A program made the translations under genes and the position numbers. A stretch of DNA of 64,000 nt from an uncultured Spirochaetaceae bacterium (GTDB taxonomy: Bacteria > Spirochaetota > Spirochaetia > Sphaerochaetales > Sphaerochaetaceae). The notes under the pieces were generated by a model, which saw nothing but the letters and a program-made list of their open reading frames with translations, made no database searches and was not told the DNA's origin. Numbering within the stretch: position 1 is the stretch's first letter; the number at the start of each line of letters is the position of its first letter. Shown in pieces: positions 16,770 through 27,482 of this stretch. The stretch covers positions 49,018-113,017 of the forward strand of contig CALXKU010000008.1 in the NCBI GenBank assembly GCA_944389025.1. Direction: 5' to 3'.

Positions 16770-18297
16770 CTATGTCTTCAGAAATGCGAATGTTGTCGAC
16801 GGTACGGGGAGAAAAGCGTACAGGGCTGATGTCGCCGTATACTCATCCCTGATATGCCTCATAGCAGAACCAGGCACACTGGGAGCAAAGCATGTGATTG
16901 AGAAGCCGGAGCTGGTACTTTGCCCAGGGTTTATCGACATCCATTCCCATGATGATCTTGAAGTGCTGAGAAATGCAGGCATGGAGAGCAAGCTCATGCA
17001 GGGGATAACCCTTGATGTGAATGGGAATTGCGGCATAGGGCTTTTCCCGATTCTCGGGGAGGAAAGCGAGCTCCGTCTCCTTGTAGAGGATATCCTCGGC
17101 ACATATGATGAGAGGTGGGACTGGAAGGATTACGAAGGCTACAGGAAGAGGATAGAGAGGACAGGAACGGGGATAAACATGGCATTTCTCACATCACATT
17201 CGGCACTACGCCTGGCTGCGATGGGAAAGGATGTGAGAAGAAGTGCAGTGCGGGAGGAGATAGAGAAGATGTGCCTCCTGCTTGATGAGCAATTGAAACA
17301 GGGTTCATTAGGATTTTCATCCGGACTTTACTATTCACCGTGCATGTTCGCAGACGAGGCAGAACTTCTTTCTCTTCTTTCGGTTGTCAGGGAAAACAAT
17401 AAGTTTTTTGCCGTTCACCACAGGTGTGAAGGCGATGATTTGATTCCATCGCTCAAAGAAGTGCTTGAACTTGCGAAAAAAAGCGGTGTGCGTCTTGAGA
17501 TTTCCCACCTGAAGGCGATCGGAATGAGAAATCAGGGGAAGGTGGATGAGGCGCTTTCAATGATAGAGGAGTACAGGAAAGGCGGTGTTGATGTCAAATT
17601 CGATCAGTATCCGTATGAGTTTGGTTCGACCGGACTGTTCTCACTCCTTCCTCCTCCTATACAGCGCCTGACAAGGCTGGAGCAGCGTCTTGCAATCTCC
17701 CTTGAAAATGAGAGGGAAGAGATCAAGAAGGAGATGCTGAGCCCCGATGGCTGGGACAGCATATACTCCCTTGCCGGTCCTGAGAACATAAGGATACTTA
17801 CCCTTGACAGTCATAAGGAAGTCGAAGGAAAGAGCCTGAGCGAGATAGCCGCGGAGTCAGGGAAGGATCCTCTTGATGTTCTTTTGGATCTTCTTGCGGA
17901 TGAGACGGGACGCGCGGTCATGACGGATATAACCGAAAGCCGTGAGAATCTGGAGAAGATAATGAGACATCCTCTCATGTCATTTGGAACCGATTCCCTC
18001 TTCTCTTCCCCATCCCCGCATCCGCGTACCAGGGATGCTGCGATGCATCTTGTGCGCGAGTTTGTCTCCTCCTACCACGTTCTTGGCCTGGAGGAGGCTG
18101 TGAGGAAGATGAGTGGAGAGAATGCCGACCGTCTATCCTTAGGCGATCGAGGGTATGTAAAAGAGGGCATGAGAGCGGATCTTGTACTCTTCGACCCTGA
18201 AAAAGGTGCTGTGGATACGGTTCTCGTGAATGGGAAGGTTGCCGTGAGTGGCGGCAGATGCACAGGTTCCCTCTCAGGGAGCCTTATAATCGGATGA
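16762..18297 (+). CDS. D-aminoacylase / N-acyl-D-amino-acid deacylase family amidohydrolase
   Basis: 511 residues of the metal-dependent amidohydrolase superfamily, which releases free D-amino acids from N-acyl-D-amino acids. The small beta-sandwich domain at both ends (YVFRNANVVDGTGRKAYRADVAV; GYVKEGMRADLVLFDPE) brackets the TIM barrel. Metal and catalytic residues are visible: HSHDD (His pair), the Cys in VNGNCGIG that bridges zinc in D-aminoacylase, His in VHHRCEGDD, His in LEISHLKAIG and Asp in FGTDSLFSSP. D-amino acids from peptidoglycan turnover are plausible substrates. It overlaps the Fic-like gene by 8 bases and ends 7 bases before the DtxR-like gene, so it is mid-operon. Confidence 0.88.
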   Translation: MYDYVFRNANVVDGTGRKAYRADVAVYSSLICLIAEPGTLGAKHVIEKPELVLCPGFIDIHSHDDLEVLRNAGMESKLMQGITLDVNGNCGIGLFPILGEESELRLLVEDILGTYDERWDWKDYEGYRKRIERTGTGINMAFLTSHSALRLAAMGKDVRRSAVREEIEKMCLLLDEQLKQGSLGFSSGLYYSPCMFADEAELLSLLSVVRENNKFFAVHHRCEGDDLIPSLKEVLELAKKSGVRLEISHLKAIGMRNQGKVDEALSMIEEYRKGGVDVKFDQYPYEFGSTGLFSLLPPPIQRLTRLEQRLAISLENEREEIKKEMLSPDGWDSIYSLAGPENIRILTLDSHKEVEGKSLSEIAAESGKDPLDVLLDLLADETGRAVMTDITESRENLEKIMRHPLMSFGTDSLFSSPSPHPRTRDAAMHLVREFVSSYHVLGLEEAVRKMSGENADRLSLGDRGYVKEGMRADLVLFDPEKGAVDTVLVNGKVAVSGGRCTGSLSGSLIIG

Positions 18298-18304
18298 GGT
18301 TGTG

Positions 18305-18688
18305 ATGTTAAGAGCGGGTGAAGATTATCTTGAGACGATACTCCAGATTGAAGGATCTCAGGAAAAGAGCGGAGTGCGAATTACGGACATAGCCAGGAAG
18401 CTGGAGGTGACTAAGCCGAGCGTCATACGTGCTATGAAGCAGCTTGCAGCTGAAGGCTACATAGAACAGGAAGCCTATGGGGATATCTTCCTTACTGAGA
18501 AGGGAAGGCTCAAAGCCTCCCAGGTGCTTCATAGGCATGCGGTGCTCACTTCCTTCTTCCGCGACATACTCTGTGTGAGCCCGGAGCAGGCGGAGAAGGA
18601 TGCCTGCCTTATCGAGCATTACATCTCGCCCGAGAGTATGGAGAAGCTGGATGCGTTCGTTTCCTCGGTCTTGAAGGGGGAGAGATGA
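18305..18688 (+). CDS. DtxR/MntR-family metal-dependent regulator
   Basis: About 128 residues. The N-terminal winged helix (GEDYLETILQIEGSQEKSGVRITDIARKLEVTKPSVIRAMKQLAAEGYIEQE) and the following helix with LTEKGRLKASQVLHRHAVLTSFFRDIL...ACLIEHYISPESMEKL match DtxR/MntR/TroR; the metal-ligand helices with E, H and H residues (HRHAVL, EHYISPE) are kept. There is no C-terminal SH3-like domain, so it is of the short MntR type. It would repress metal-uptake or efflux genes when iron or manganese is bound. The ATG at 18305 has GAGGT at the right distance; GTG at 18302 is too close. It overlaps the HAD gene by 4 bases. It is a candidate binder of the palindromes at 58-59 kb, which is pure inference. 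Confidence 0.85.
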   Translation: MLRAGEDYLETILQIEGSQEKSGVRITDIARKLEVTKPSVIRAMKQLAAEGYIEQEAYGDIFLTEKGRLKASQVLHRHAVLTSFFRDILCVSPEQAEKDACLIEHYISPESMEKLDAFVSSVLKGER

Positions 18689-19260
18689 GGCTATATATCT
18701 TCGACATGGGAGAGGTCGTGCTTCTTGGTGTAAACGTGCTAAGGAGGATGGCAGAGCATTACGGCATCGATTATGACGCATTCAGGGCGGATTACAACCT
18801 TTATGACAAGCCTCTTATGGACGGCTACATGGATAGTGCCGACTATTACAGCCATATGAGAAAGGCATTTGCCGTTGATATAAGCGGTGATCCTTTCAGC
18901 CTCTTTTTCACCCCGACTCTCAACCAGAGGGTACTTGACTATGCGGACAGGCTGAGAGCACGAGGGGATAGGGTTGTGATAGGATCGAACACGTTCGAAC
19001 CTCACTGGAAGGCGCTCTCGGACCGCTATATTGCGATAAGGGAGCACTTCGATGCCCTCTATGCATCGCACCTCATGCACATTTCAAAGCCTGTTCCAGC
19101 GTTCTGGAGGATAATAATGGAAGCCGAGGGAGTCAAGGCGGATGACAGCTTCTTCATAGATGACCGCCTTGATAATATCGAGGCGGCAGAGAGCCTGGGA
19201 ATCAGATGTTTCAGATACCAGAGAAACGATGAGGAACTGGAAGCTTTCCTATCTCTTTAG
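18685..19260 (+). CDS. HAD-superfamily hydrolase (subfamily IA, YihX-like)
   Basis: 191 residues. Motif I is FDMGEVV, the DxG variant seen in YihX-type sugar-phosphatases rather than the usual DxD; motif II is GSNTF (Ser/Thr), motif III is the Lys in HISKPVP and motif IV is FIDDRLDNIEAAESLG. A helical cap lies between motifs I and II. It probably dephosphorylates a small phosphometabolite; the substrate is unknown. GGGGAGAG lies before the ATG, which overlaps the end of the DtxR-like gene by 4 bases. The 3' end overlaps thiI by 12 bases on the other strand. Confidence 0.88.
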   Translation: MRLYIFDMGEVVLLGVNVLRRMAEHYGIDYDAFRADYNLYDKPLMDGYMDSADYYSHMRKAFAVDISGDPFSLFFTPTLNQRVLDYADRLRARGDRVVIGSNTFEPHWKALSDRYIAIREHFDALYASHLMHISKPVPAFWRIIMEAEGVKADDSFFIDDRLDNIEAAESLGIRCFRYQRNDEELEAFLSL

Positions 19261-20445
19261 GCTCTCCTCTTTCCCAAGAGGATTGAAGTAGAAGACCTCG
19301 GTGTTCGCTATCGCCTTATCTATCTCCTCGTCCATCTCAAGTGAGAGATAGTGCTTTCTCGACTCCTCCTTATCGGGATGCGTTACAGGGTGCTTGGGCG
19401 AGAAGATGACGCAGCAGTCCTCATAGGGGAGGATTGAAGTCTCATATGTGCCGATCTCTTTTGCTGTGCTTATGATCTCCTCCTTATCCATTCCGACAAG
19501 CGGTCTTATTACCAGAGTGTCAGTCATGCTGTCCGTGAAACTCATAGCTTCAAGGGTCTGGGATGCCACCTGGCTTAACGCCTCACCGGTTACGATCGCA
19601 AGAGCCTTCCTCTCTTTTGCAATCTTCTCTGCGGTCCTCATCATGCTCGCCCTGAACATCAGTGTGGTCTCCTCTTCAAGACTCAGTTTTTTTATCCTGA
19701 GCTGAGCGTCCGTGAAAGGAACGACGTAAAGTCTCGTTCCTCCTAGATAAGGCGCTATGAGGGATGCGAGTTTCTTTACCTTTTCAAGGGCCTCATCGCT
19801 GGTATAAGGGTATGCGTGGAAATAGATCGAGTCGATCTTCATGCCCCTTTTCGCAGCCCTTATCGCAGCAACTGGGCTGTCTATTCCCCCGGAAAGGAGA
19901 AGCATGCCACGCCCAGCAGTCTGCACAGGCAGTCCTCCCGGTCCTTTTTTATCATCGGTATAGAGATAGACATCCTTTCTCACCTCGACATGGAGGGTGT
20001 AATCTGGCCTCTTAAGATCCACTTCGAGAGCTGGAAAAAGCTCATGCACGGTCTTTGCAAGAAGCACTGAGAGCTCATAGCTTGAGAGAGGAAAGCTCTT
20101 GTCTTCCCTGCGCGCCTCAATCTTGAATGTTCCCTTGTCCCCGAACGGGTTCTTTCTGAGAACCTCTTCTGCCATAGATACGATGGCATCAACATTCTTT
20201 TCACACCTGTAGGCACGTGCGAATCCCGTTATGCCGAAAGTCGTGGAGAGCGCTTTCTCAACAGTCTCGTCATCCGCATCCTCATCAAGGAAAAGATAAA
20301 GCCTTCCCTTCTGCTTCTCTATATTCGCATTCCACCCGGAAAGCTTGTCTTTTATATTGTGTCTCAGCCTTTTTTCGAACAGGTTTCGGTTGCCGCCTTT
20401 AAGCGAGATCTCACCTTCCTTTATAAGATAGAGTTTAGAATTCAC
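19249..20445 (-). CDS. thiI: tRNA 4-thiouridine synthetase ThiI
   Basis: Adenylates U8 of tRNA and transfers sulfur to make 4-thiouridine; it can also feed sulfur to thiamine thiazole synthesis. In order: NFLD-like domain, THUMP domain (about 60-165), then the PP-loop pyrophosphatase domain with SGGIDSPVA at about 185 and EDCCVIFSPKHPVTHP near the end. At 398 residues it lacks the C-terminal rhodanese domain of E. coli ThiI (482 residues), as in many bacteria where the desulfurase delivers sulfur directly. The upstream cysteine desulfurase overlaps it by 11 bases, the expected partner in an operon. Confidence 0.95.
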   Translation of the reverse strand: MNSKLYLIKEGEISLKGGNRNLFEKRLRHNIKDKLSGWNANIEKQKGRLYLFLDEDADDETVEKALSTTFGITGFARAYRCEKNVDAIVSMAEEVLRKNPFGDKGTFKIEARREDKSFPLSSYELSVLLAKTVHELFPALEVDLKRPDYTLHVEVRKDVYLYTDDKKGPGGLPVQTAGRGMLLLSGGIDSPVAAIRAAKRGMKIDSIYFHAYPYTSDEALEKVKKLASLIAPYLGGTRLYVVPFTDAQLRIKKLSLEEETTLMFRASMMRTAEKIAKERKALAIVTGEALSQVASQTLEAMSFTDSMTDTLVIRPLVGMDKEEIISTAKEIGTYETSILPYEDCCVIFSPKHPVTHPDKEESRKHYLSLEMDEEIDKAIANTEVFYFNPLGKEESLKR

Positions 20446-21568
20446 TTTTCATCTCCTTGACAGTTGCTATGAGGTCTTCCACCTCTTTTTCGCTCGTGCT
20501 GTCGAACATGCTTATCCTGATTGAGCTCATCGCCCTCTCCCTTCCATATCCCATCACCTCTATGATGTTTTCACCCTTTCTCGCGTTGTTCGAGCATGCT
20601 GAGCCGGATGATACGGAAAATCCCCTGTCATCGAGCATCCTGGTAAAGACTTCGCTCGGAAGAGGGGAGGATACATTGAGAATGTACGGGCTTGCACCAT
20701 CCGGGCTGTTGATAAGAAGGCCAGCCTCTGAGAGCCCCTCTCTGAGCCTCTTGTTGAGAGCTGCCATCCTTTTCTCCTTTTCAGCCCTTTCGTGATATAT
20801 GTCCTCCAGTGCGTCGGAAAAAGAGATTATCGAGGCAAGGTTCTCCGTCCCGCCACGCATACCACCTTCCTGTCCGCCGGCCGGGGCAAGGGACCTTATG
20901 AGCTCTTTTTTTCTAACATAGAGCATTCCCACACCCCTTGGACCTCCGATCTTATGTGCGGAGAACGATGCGGCGTCTATCCCGCTTTCAGAGAGGGATA
21001 GGCCTACTTTGCCAAGAGCCTGGACACTGTCGGAGAAAAAGATGATTCTGTGTTTTAGGCTCTTCTCATATTCCCTTATGACGGCGGAAATCGCATTTAC
21101 ATCCTCGACAGCTCCGTTAACGTTATTAACGCTCATGATCGACACAAGGCGTGTCTCTTCCGTGAGTGCGGCTTTCACATCCTCTGCCTTCACGATTCCG
21201 TCTTTCGCTTTAAGCTGCACCACATCCCAGCCTTTTTCCTTTAAAAGGGGTATGAAGGATTTTACCGCGTCATGCTCTATCCTTGAAATGATTACCCTTC
21301 CCGGTTTCTTCTGCCATAGAAGGCTCTCGAAAACCATCGATATGGATTCTGTGGCCCCGCTTGTGAACACAAGCTGCTCAGGCATCACGGAAAGGACTCT
21401 TGCGCATTTTTCTCTTGCTTCTTCAAGAGCCTTATGAGCCTCCCTGCCTCCCCTGTGCTTTGATGATGGATTAAACGGGTATTCTGATGCGGCCTTCGCA
21501 TAGCTTCTTATGCTAAGCTCACTCATAGGGCATGTGGCCGCGTAATCGAAATAATTCTGCATAGCCAT
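20435..21568 (-). CDS. Cysteine desulfurase (NifS/IscS family), partner of ThiI
   Basis: A PLP enzyme that takes sulfur from L-cysteine as a protein-bound persulfide. The N-terminus is NYFDYAATCPMS, the PLP lysine lies in SFSAHKIGGPRGVGM and the catalytic cysteine loop is SVSSGSACSNNARKGEN. At 377 residues it is a group I-type desulfurase of the NifZ kind found next to thiI in many bacteria, and the 11-base overlap with thiI supports a dedicated role in s4U formation. Two start codons lie close together (21568 and two codons later); no Shine-Dalgarno is visible at either. Confidence 0.93.
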   Translation of the reverse strand: MAMQNYFDYAATCPMSELSIRSYAKAASEYPFNPSSKHRGGREAHKALEEAREKCARVLSVMPEQLVFTSGATESISMVFESLLWQKKPGRVIISRIEHDAVKSFIPLLKEKGWDVVQLKAKDGIVKAEDVKAALTEETRLVSIMSVNNVNGAVEDVNAISAVIREYEKSLKHRIIFFSDSVQALGKVGLSLSESGIDAASFSAHKIGGPRGVGMLYVRKKELIRSLAPAGGQEGGMRGGTENLASIISFSDALEDIYHERAEKEKRMAALNKRLREGLSEAGLLINSPDGASPYILNVSSPLPSEVFTRMLDDRGFSVSSGSACSNNARKGENIIEVMGYGRERAMSSIRISMFDSTSEKEVEDLIATVKEMKSEF

Positions 21569-21666
21569 ATGTTAATTAAGAATCAGGGAAAAAAGCAATA
21601 AAGGCGAATTCCTCGATTTTCAAAGTTGACCTTTTCGTGGTAACTTTCCGCTAAGGAGCGTGCGTC

Positions 21667-22719
21667 ATGGAAAAGAGACTGAGTGTGAATCTTCAAGGTG
21701 GAAGGCATAGCGATGTGTATTTCTCATCATCTTTTGATGATCTTCTTAAAAAGACAGAAGAGTGGGGGGATAACGTGTTCTGGGTATTTGATGAGAACAG
21801 CGCAAAGCTTCTTTTCTCCCTTCCTGAGAAGAGGATAGTCCTTGAAAGCGGGGAGATACATAAGAACATCTCAAGCCTTGAAGCCATAATCTCCTCAGCC
21901 CTTGAGAGCGGGGCGGCACGCGATACCAGGTTCATAGCTTTCGGTGGCGGTGTGATTCTTGATATGTGCGCTCTCGCATCCTCCCTGTATATGAGGGGAG
22001 CCCGGCTGACGCTGATACCGACAACACTTCTCTCGATGGTCGATGCGACCCTTGGAGGCAAGAGTGCGATAGACTACAAGGGAGGCAAGAACCTAGTGGG
22101 AACATTCTATCCCGCAGATGAAATCCTCATTGAGGTCTCCACACTCTCAACTCTTCCCGATAAGGAGTTCAGATGCGGCATGGGGGAGGTTATTAAACAT
22201 GCTTTCCTCTCCAGCTCCACCGAGCTCTTCGGTTTTCTTGAAGCAAATAAGGATGCGATAGAAAAGAGGGATCGCAGCACGCTTGAGACCCTTGTTCTCA
22301 TGTCTCTTGAAGTTAAGAAGGAATTTTTGGAAAAAGATCCGCTTGAGACGAAAGGAATAAGAAGCTTCCTGAATCTCGGACATACGTTTGCTCATGCTCT
22401 TGAGAGCATGGAAGGCTATTCGGTTAGCCATGGTGAGGCTGTGGCCTGGGGGCTTGGACGCGCAATAGAGGCCTCTAGTGGGCTTGGCCTTGTAAGCCAA
22501 TCTTTCTCCACCTCGTCCCTCAATCTTTTGAGGAGTTACGGTTATGATGTCGATTACCGTATCGGAAAAGATCAGTGGGAGGCTTTCCTTCAGGCTATGA
22601 GAAAAGATAAGAAGAAAAGTAACGGGGTGGTGAACTTCGTTCTTCTCAAAGGCTTCGGAGAGCCTCTTTTGATGCCTCTTGAGGATGATTTCGTCTCGTC
22701 TCTCACAGTTTCTCCCTGA
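21667..22719 (+). CDS. aroB: 3-dehydroquinate synthase
   Basis: Second step of the shikimate pathway, DAHP to 3-dehydroquinate; NAD- and zinc-dependent, cytoplasmic. 350 residues with the family blocks FGGGVILDMCALASSLYMRG, IPTTLLSMVDATLGGKSAID, NLVGTFYPAD, EVIKHAF (metal Glu and Lys) and the second and third metal ligands in NLGHTFAHALE and VSHGEAVAWG. AAGGAG precedes the ATG. No other shikimate genes are adjacent; the ilv/leu control region begins right after it. Confidence 0.95.
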   Translation: MEKRLSVNLQGGRHSDVYFSSSFDDLLKKTEEWGDNVFWVFDENSAKLLFSLPEKRIVLESGEIHKNISSLEAIISSALESGAARDTRFIAFGGGVILDMCALASSLYMRGARLTLIPTTLLSMVDATLGGKSAIDYKGGKNLVGTFYPADEILIEVSTLSTLPDKEFRCGMGEVIKHAFLSSSTELFGFLEANKDAIEKRDRSTLETLVLMSLEVKKEFLEKDPLETKGIRSFLNLGHTFAHALESMEGYSVSHGEAVAWGLGRAIEASSGLGLVSQSFSTSSLNLLRSYGYDVDYRIGKDQWEAFLQAMRKDKKKSNGVVNFVLLKGFGEPLLMPLEDDFVSSLTVSP

Positions 22720-22737
22720 TTTTTCTTATTTCCTTAA

Positions 22738-22769
22738 TATGCAAAATCTTCTATGCATAAAATTGCATA
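22738..22769 (+). promoter_or_regulatory. Candidate operator upstream of the ilv/leu promoter
   Basis: TATGCA-TAAAAT-TGCATA (22752-22769) is a perfect inverted repeat with a 6-base spacer; a third half-site TATGCA lies 14 bases upstream at 22738-22743. Its position, about 50 bases before the -35 box, suits an activator or repressor, but no cognate protein is identified. Confidence 0.4.
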
Positions 22770-22817
22770 ATTATTGGATTTTCTTTCATAAAAACTGAAA
22801 AATTTAAGAAATTCAGA

Positions 22818-22847
22818 TTGACAAGTGATTATCCTTTGGAGTAAAAG
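22818..22847 (+). promoter_or_regulatory. Promoter of the ilv/leu operon
   Basis: Perfect TTGACA at 22818-22823; the best -10 is TAAAAG at 22842-22847 after 18 bases. The transcript would begin about 35 bases before the leader-peptide start. Confidence 0.6.
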
Positions 22848-22891
22848 TGAGACATAAAAAGAAATCAGAAAAAGGGAGGGGATTAAATAAG

Positions 22892-22963
22892 ATGTTCACA
22901 TCAGAAAGCATTATTTCATCAATCTCTTCCCTTCTAGTTCTAGTCCTACTCATTACATGCTGA
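22892..22963 (+). CDS. Ile/Leu/Val-rich leader peptide of the ilv/leu attenuator
   Basis: A 23-codon frame with a good ribosome-binding site (GGGAGGGG at 22874-22881) encodes a peptide that begins MFTSES and then runs IISSISSLLVLVLLITC before TGA at 22961. Eleven of the 15 residues from position 7 to 21 are Ile, Leu or Val, exactly the products of the downstream operon. A ribosome short of any of these charged tRNAs would stall inside the run. The stop codon lies one base before the 5' arm of the antiterminator, the geometry needed for ribosome-mediated attenuation. Confidence 0.88.
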   Translation: MFTSESIISSISSLLVLVLLITC

Positions 22964-22964
22964 A

Positions 22965-23000
22965 CCACGGTTGCAGTATATGTTTTGTATAGGCCCGTGG
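22965..23000 (+). promoter_or_regulatory. Antiterminator hairpin of the ilv/leu attenuator
   Basis: CCACGG (22965-22970) pairs with CCGTGG (22995-23000), GC (22973-22974) with GC (22993-22994) and TATA (22977-22980) with TATA (22988-22991), closing a TGTTTTG loop. The 3' strand of this hairpin is the 5' arm of the terminator, so the two structures exclude each other. A ribosome reaching the leader stop codon would cover the 5' arm and let the terminator form. Confidence 0.75.
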
Positions 23001-23026
23001 AGATAGTTTCCATGGGCTTTTTTTTT
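22993..23026 (+). terminator. Attenuator terminator of the ilv/leu operon
   Basis: GCCCGTGGA pairs with TCCATGGGC (one G-T pair) across a short loop, followed by nine T. It lies 23 bases before the ilvN start and after the leader peptide, so it acts as a conditional terminator. Confidence 0.9.
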
Positions 23027-23048
23027 ACTTTTGAAGGAGGGAAAAGGA

Positions 23049-24585
<1,537 letters not shown>

Positions 24586-24612
24586 TAGAGCAGGGGATTT
24601 AAGGAGGAAAAG

Positions 24613-26214
24613 ATGGCAGAGAGGATTTATATTTTCGATACCACGCTCAGAGATGGGGAACAGGCTCCGGGCTACAGTATGAACCTTGAGGAGAAAATCA
24701 GAATGGCACGTCAGCTTGAGAGTCTGGGAGTGGACATCATCGAAGCGGGCTTTGCCATCTCTTCTCCCGGTGATTTCGAATCGGTTGAGGCTATTGCCTC
24801 AGCCGTTGAGAAGCCGGTTGTGGCATCCCTTGCACGTGCTCTTAAAAAAGATATAGACGCGGCATGGAACGCCGTTAAGAAAGCCAAGCACCCTAGAATC
24901 CATGTCTTTCTCGCAACGAGTGACCTTCATCTTGAATATAAGCTCAAGATGAGCAGAGAAGAGGCAATCAGAAGAATCAGGGAGAACGTCACATACGCAA
25001 AAAGCCTCTGTGATGACATAGAGTTCAGCTGTGAGGATGCGAGCCGTACCGATCTTGAGTATCTTGCCCTTGCGGTTGAGAGTGCGATTGAATGTGGTGC
25101 TACGACAGTAAACCTCCCCGATACGGTAGGCTATTCAACCCCTGCCGAGATAGCAAGGATGGTCTCTTATGTGAAAGAGCATGTCAGGAACATCGATAAG
25201 GCAGTCATAAGCATGCATAATCACAATGACCTTGGTCTGGCTGTGGCGAACACTCTTGCGGGAATAGAGGCGGGAGCGCGTCAGGTTGAATGTACTCTCT
25301 GCGGTATCGGTGAGAGGGCTGGAAACGCCGCTCTTGAGGAGGTCGTGATGGCTCTCAAGACGAGAGCGGACAAATTCGGTTATTATACCAATATCGTAAC
25401 TGAGGAGATCAGCCGTTCTGCACGCCTCCTTTCAAGTACGACAGGTGTGAAGATCAACCCTTCCAAGGCTATCGTAGGTGATAACGCTTTTGCCCATGAG
25501 TCCGGCATCCATCAGCATGGCATGATGGCTAACAGTCTTACATATGAGATCATGACTCCCGAGTCTGTCGGTGTCGTCAAGACCAATCTGGTCCTTGGGA
25601 AGCACTCCGGTCAGCATGCCTTCTCAAAGAAGATGCAGGAGCTTGGTTACACCCTTTCAAAGGAGAGGGAGGACGCTCTTTTTGCAGAGTTCAAGAAGAC
25701 CTGCGACAGGAAGAAGAATGTGAGCGACAGGGATCTTATCGCCCTTGTTGAGGCTCAGACGAACCCTGAGAGTCAGACCTGGGCTCTCGATTCTTTCGTG
25801 GTCAACAGCGGTAACAGGATGACAAGCACTGCATGCATCTCCCTTAAGAAGAACAATGAGAAGATTTACCAGGATGTTGCCAGCGGAACAGGACCTGTCT
25901 ACGCATCCCTCAGATGCGTGGAGAAGATAATCCGCCATCCGTTCGCCCTTGAAGAGTACCAGCTTACGGCTGTAACCGAGGACAGGGATGCTCTTGGTGA
26001 GGTGTTCGTCAAGATCTCCGACCAGAGCGGGGTATACCGTGGTCGCGGAGTTTCGACCGATGTCATTGAGGCAAGCATACTTGCCTGTCTGAATGCGATA
26101 AACAAGATGCTTGATGAGAACTCGAAAGCGATCGGCTCAAGTCAGAGCGCTGTGCAGATGAGCTATGAGAATGATATGCTCATGGGGCATACGGACAAGA
26201 AGGAGATTAACTGA
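24613..26214 (+). CDS. leuA: 2-isopropylmalate synthase
   Basis: Condenses acetyl-CoA with 2-ketoisovalerate, the first committed step to leucine. 533 residues: a catalytic TIM barrel beginning [16 protein letters not shown] (DRE-TIM motif), the metal HxH in [14 protein letters not shown], the helical subdomain ([16 protein letters not shown]) and a C-terminal leucine-binding allosteric domain (about 400-510). AAGGAGG lies 7 bases before the ATG. The TGA overlaps the leuC ATG by one base. Confidence 0.97.
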   Translation: MAERIYIFDTTLRDGEQAPGYSMNLEEKIRMARQLESLGVDIIEAGFAISSPGDFESVEAIASAVEKPVVASLARALKKDIDAAWNAVKKAKHPRIHVFLATSDLHLEYKLKMSREEAIRRIRENVTYAKSLCDDIEFSCEDASRTDLEYLALAVESAIECGATTVNLPDTVGYSTPAEIARMVSYVKEHVRNIDKAVISMHNHNDLGLAVANTLAGIEAGARQVECTLCGIGERAGNAALEEVVMALKTRADKFGYYTNIVTEEISRSARLLSSTTGVKINPSKAIVGDNAFAHESGIHQHGMMANSLTYEIMTPESVGVVKTNLVLGKHSGQHAFSKKMQELGYTLSKEREDALFAEFKKTCDRKKNVSDRDLIALVEAQTNPESQTWALDSFVVNSGNRMTSTACISLKKNNEKIYQDVASGTGPVYASLRCVEKIIRHPFALEEYQLTAVTEDRDALGEVFVKISDQSGVYRGRGVSTDVIEASILACLNAINKMLDENSKAIGSSQSAVQMSYENDMLMGHTDKKEIN

Positions 26215-27482
26215 TGAACATGACGGAGAAGATCCTCGCCCATGGAGCGGGGCTTAGCGAGGTGCATCCCGGACAGCTTATTATGGCCAATCTGGACATG
26301 GTCTTGGGAAATGATATCACAAGCCCTGTTGCAATCAGGGAATTCCCGAAGTTCGGAAAAAGCCATGTCTTCGATAAGAACAAGGTCGCTTTAGTACCCG
26401 ACCACTTCGTTCCAAATAAGGATATCAAGGCAGCAGAGCAGTGCGCATGTGTAAGAGCTTTTGCTAAAAGCGAGGAGATCAAAAACTATTTTGAGGTCGG
26501 AAGAATGGGTATCGAGCATGCCCTCCTTCCAGAGAAGGGTCTCGTAAGTGCGGGAGACATCGTTATCGGGGCTGACAGCCACACATGCACATACGGAGCC
26601 CTCGGTGCTTTCTCTACAGGTGTCGGATCAACGGACATGGCATGCGGAATGGCCACGGGAAAGGCGTGGTTCAAGGTCCCTGAGACTATCAAGGTGCATC
26701 TGACTGGAAAGCTTGGAAAGTATGTCACGGGAAAGGACGTCATTCTGACCCTTATCGGAAAAATAGGGGTGGACGGTGCACTTTATAAGAGCATTGAATT
26801 CTCCGGTCCGGGAGTAGGCGAACTCAGCATGGATGACAGGTTCACAATCTCCAACATGGCAATAGAGGCTGGAGGAAAGGCTGGAATTTTCCCTGTTGAT
26901 GAAAAGACGCTTGAATATCTTAAAGAAGCTGGAGCGAAGGAGCCCAAGGTTTTCGTAGCAGATGAGGATGCTTCGTACTGCCAGGTAATCGACATGGATC
27001 TCTCAGATGTGGAACTCACCGTAAGCTATCCCCATCTTCCAGAGAATACGCACGCTGTTAAGGATTCGTCTTCAATTAGCATCGACCAGGTTGTAATCGG
27101 AAGCTGCACGAATGGAAGAATCAGCGATATGAGGGCCGCAGCTGAGATTCTCAAGGGAAGAAAGGTTGCAGAGGGTGTGAGATGCATCATCATCCCGGCT
27201 ACCCAGAAGATATGGAAAGAGGCGATGGATGAGGGGCTCTTCAATATATTCATCGATGCCGGAGCCGTGGTATCGACCCCAACATGCGGACCATGCCTTG
27301 GAGGATATATGGGAATCCTCGCAGAGGGGGAGAGGTGCGTGAGCACGACGAACCGCAACTTCGTAGGAAGGATGGGACATGTGAAGAGCGAGGTGTATCT
27401 TGCCAGTCCGTACACCGCCGCCGCAAGCGCTGTAACAGGGCATATCACAGACCCTAAAGATCTAGAGGAGGTGGACAGATGA
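26214..27482 (+). CDS. leuC: 3-isopropylmalate dehydratase large subunit
   Basis: Catalytic subunit of isopropylmalate isomerase, carrying a [4Fe-4S] cluster ligated by cysteines seen in [13 protein letters not shown] and [11 protein letters not shown]. At 422 residues it belongs to the shorter LeuC2/HACN-type lineage rather than the E. coli LeuC (466). [22 protein letters not shown] is the aconitase-family block. Overlaps leuA by one base and leuD by four, so translation is coupled throughout. Confidence 0.95.
   Translation: MNMTEKILAHGAGLSEVHPGQLIMANLDMVLGNDITSPVAIREFPKFGKSHVFDKNKVALVPDHFVPNKDIKAAEQCACVRAFAKSEEIKNYFEVGRMGIEHALLPEKGLVSAGDIVIGADSHTCTYGALGAFSTGVGSTDMACGMATGKAWFKVPETIKVHLTGKLGKYVTGKDVILTLIGKIGVDGALYKSIEFSGPGVGELSMDDRFTISNMAIEAGGKAGIFPVDEKTLEYLKEAGAKEPKVFVADEDASYCQVIDMDLSDVELTVSYPHLPENTHAVKDSSSISIDQVVIGSCTNGRISDMRAAAEILKGRKVAEGVRCIIIPATQKIWKEAMDEGLFNIFIDAGAVVSTPTCGPCLGGYMGILAEGERCVSTTNRNFVGRMGHVKSEVYLASPYTAAASAVTGHITDPKDLEEVDR

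Noticed and set aside
22720..23048. T-box riboswitch before the ilv operon
   Set aside because: No T-box sequence (AGGGTGGNACCGCG-like) or specifier stem; the leader peptide and competing hairpins explain the region better.
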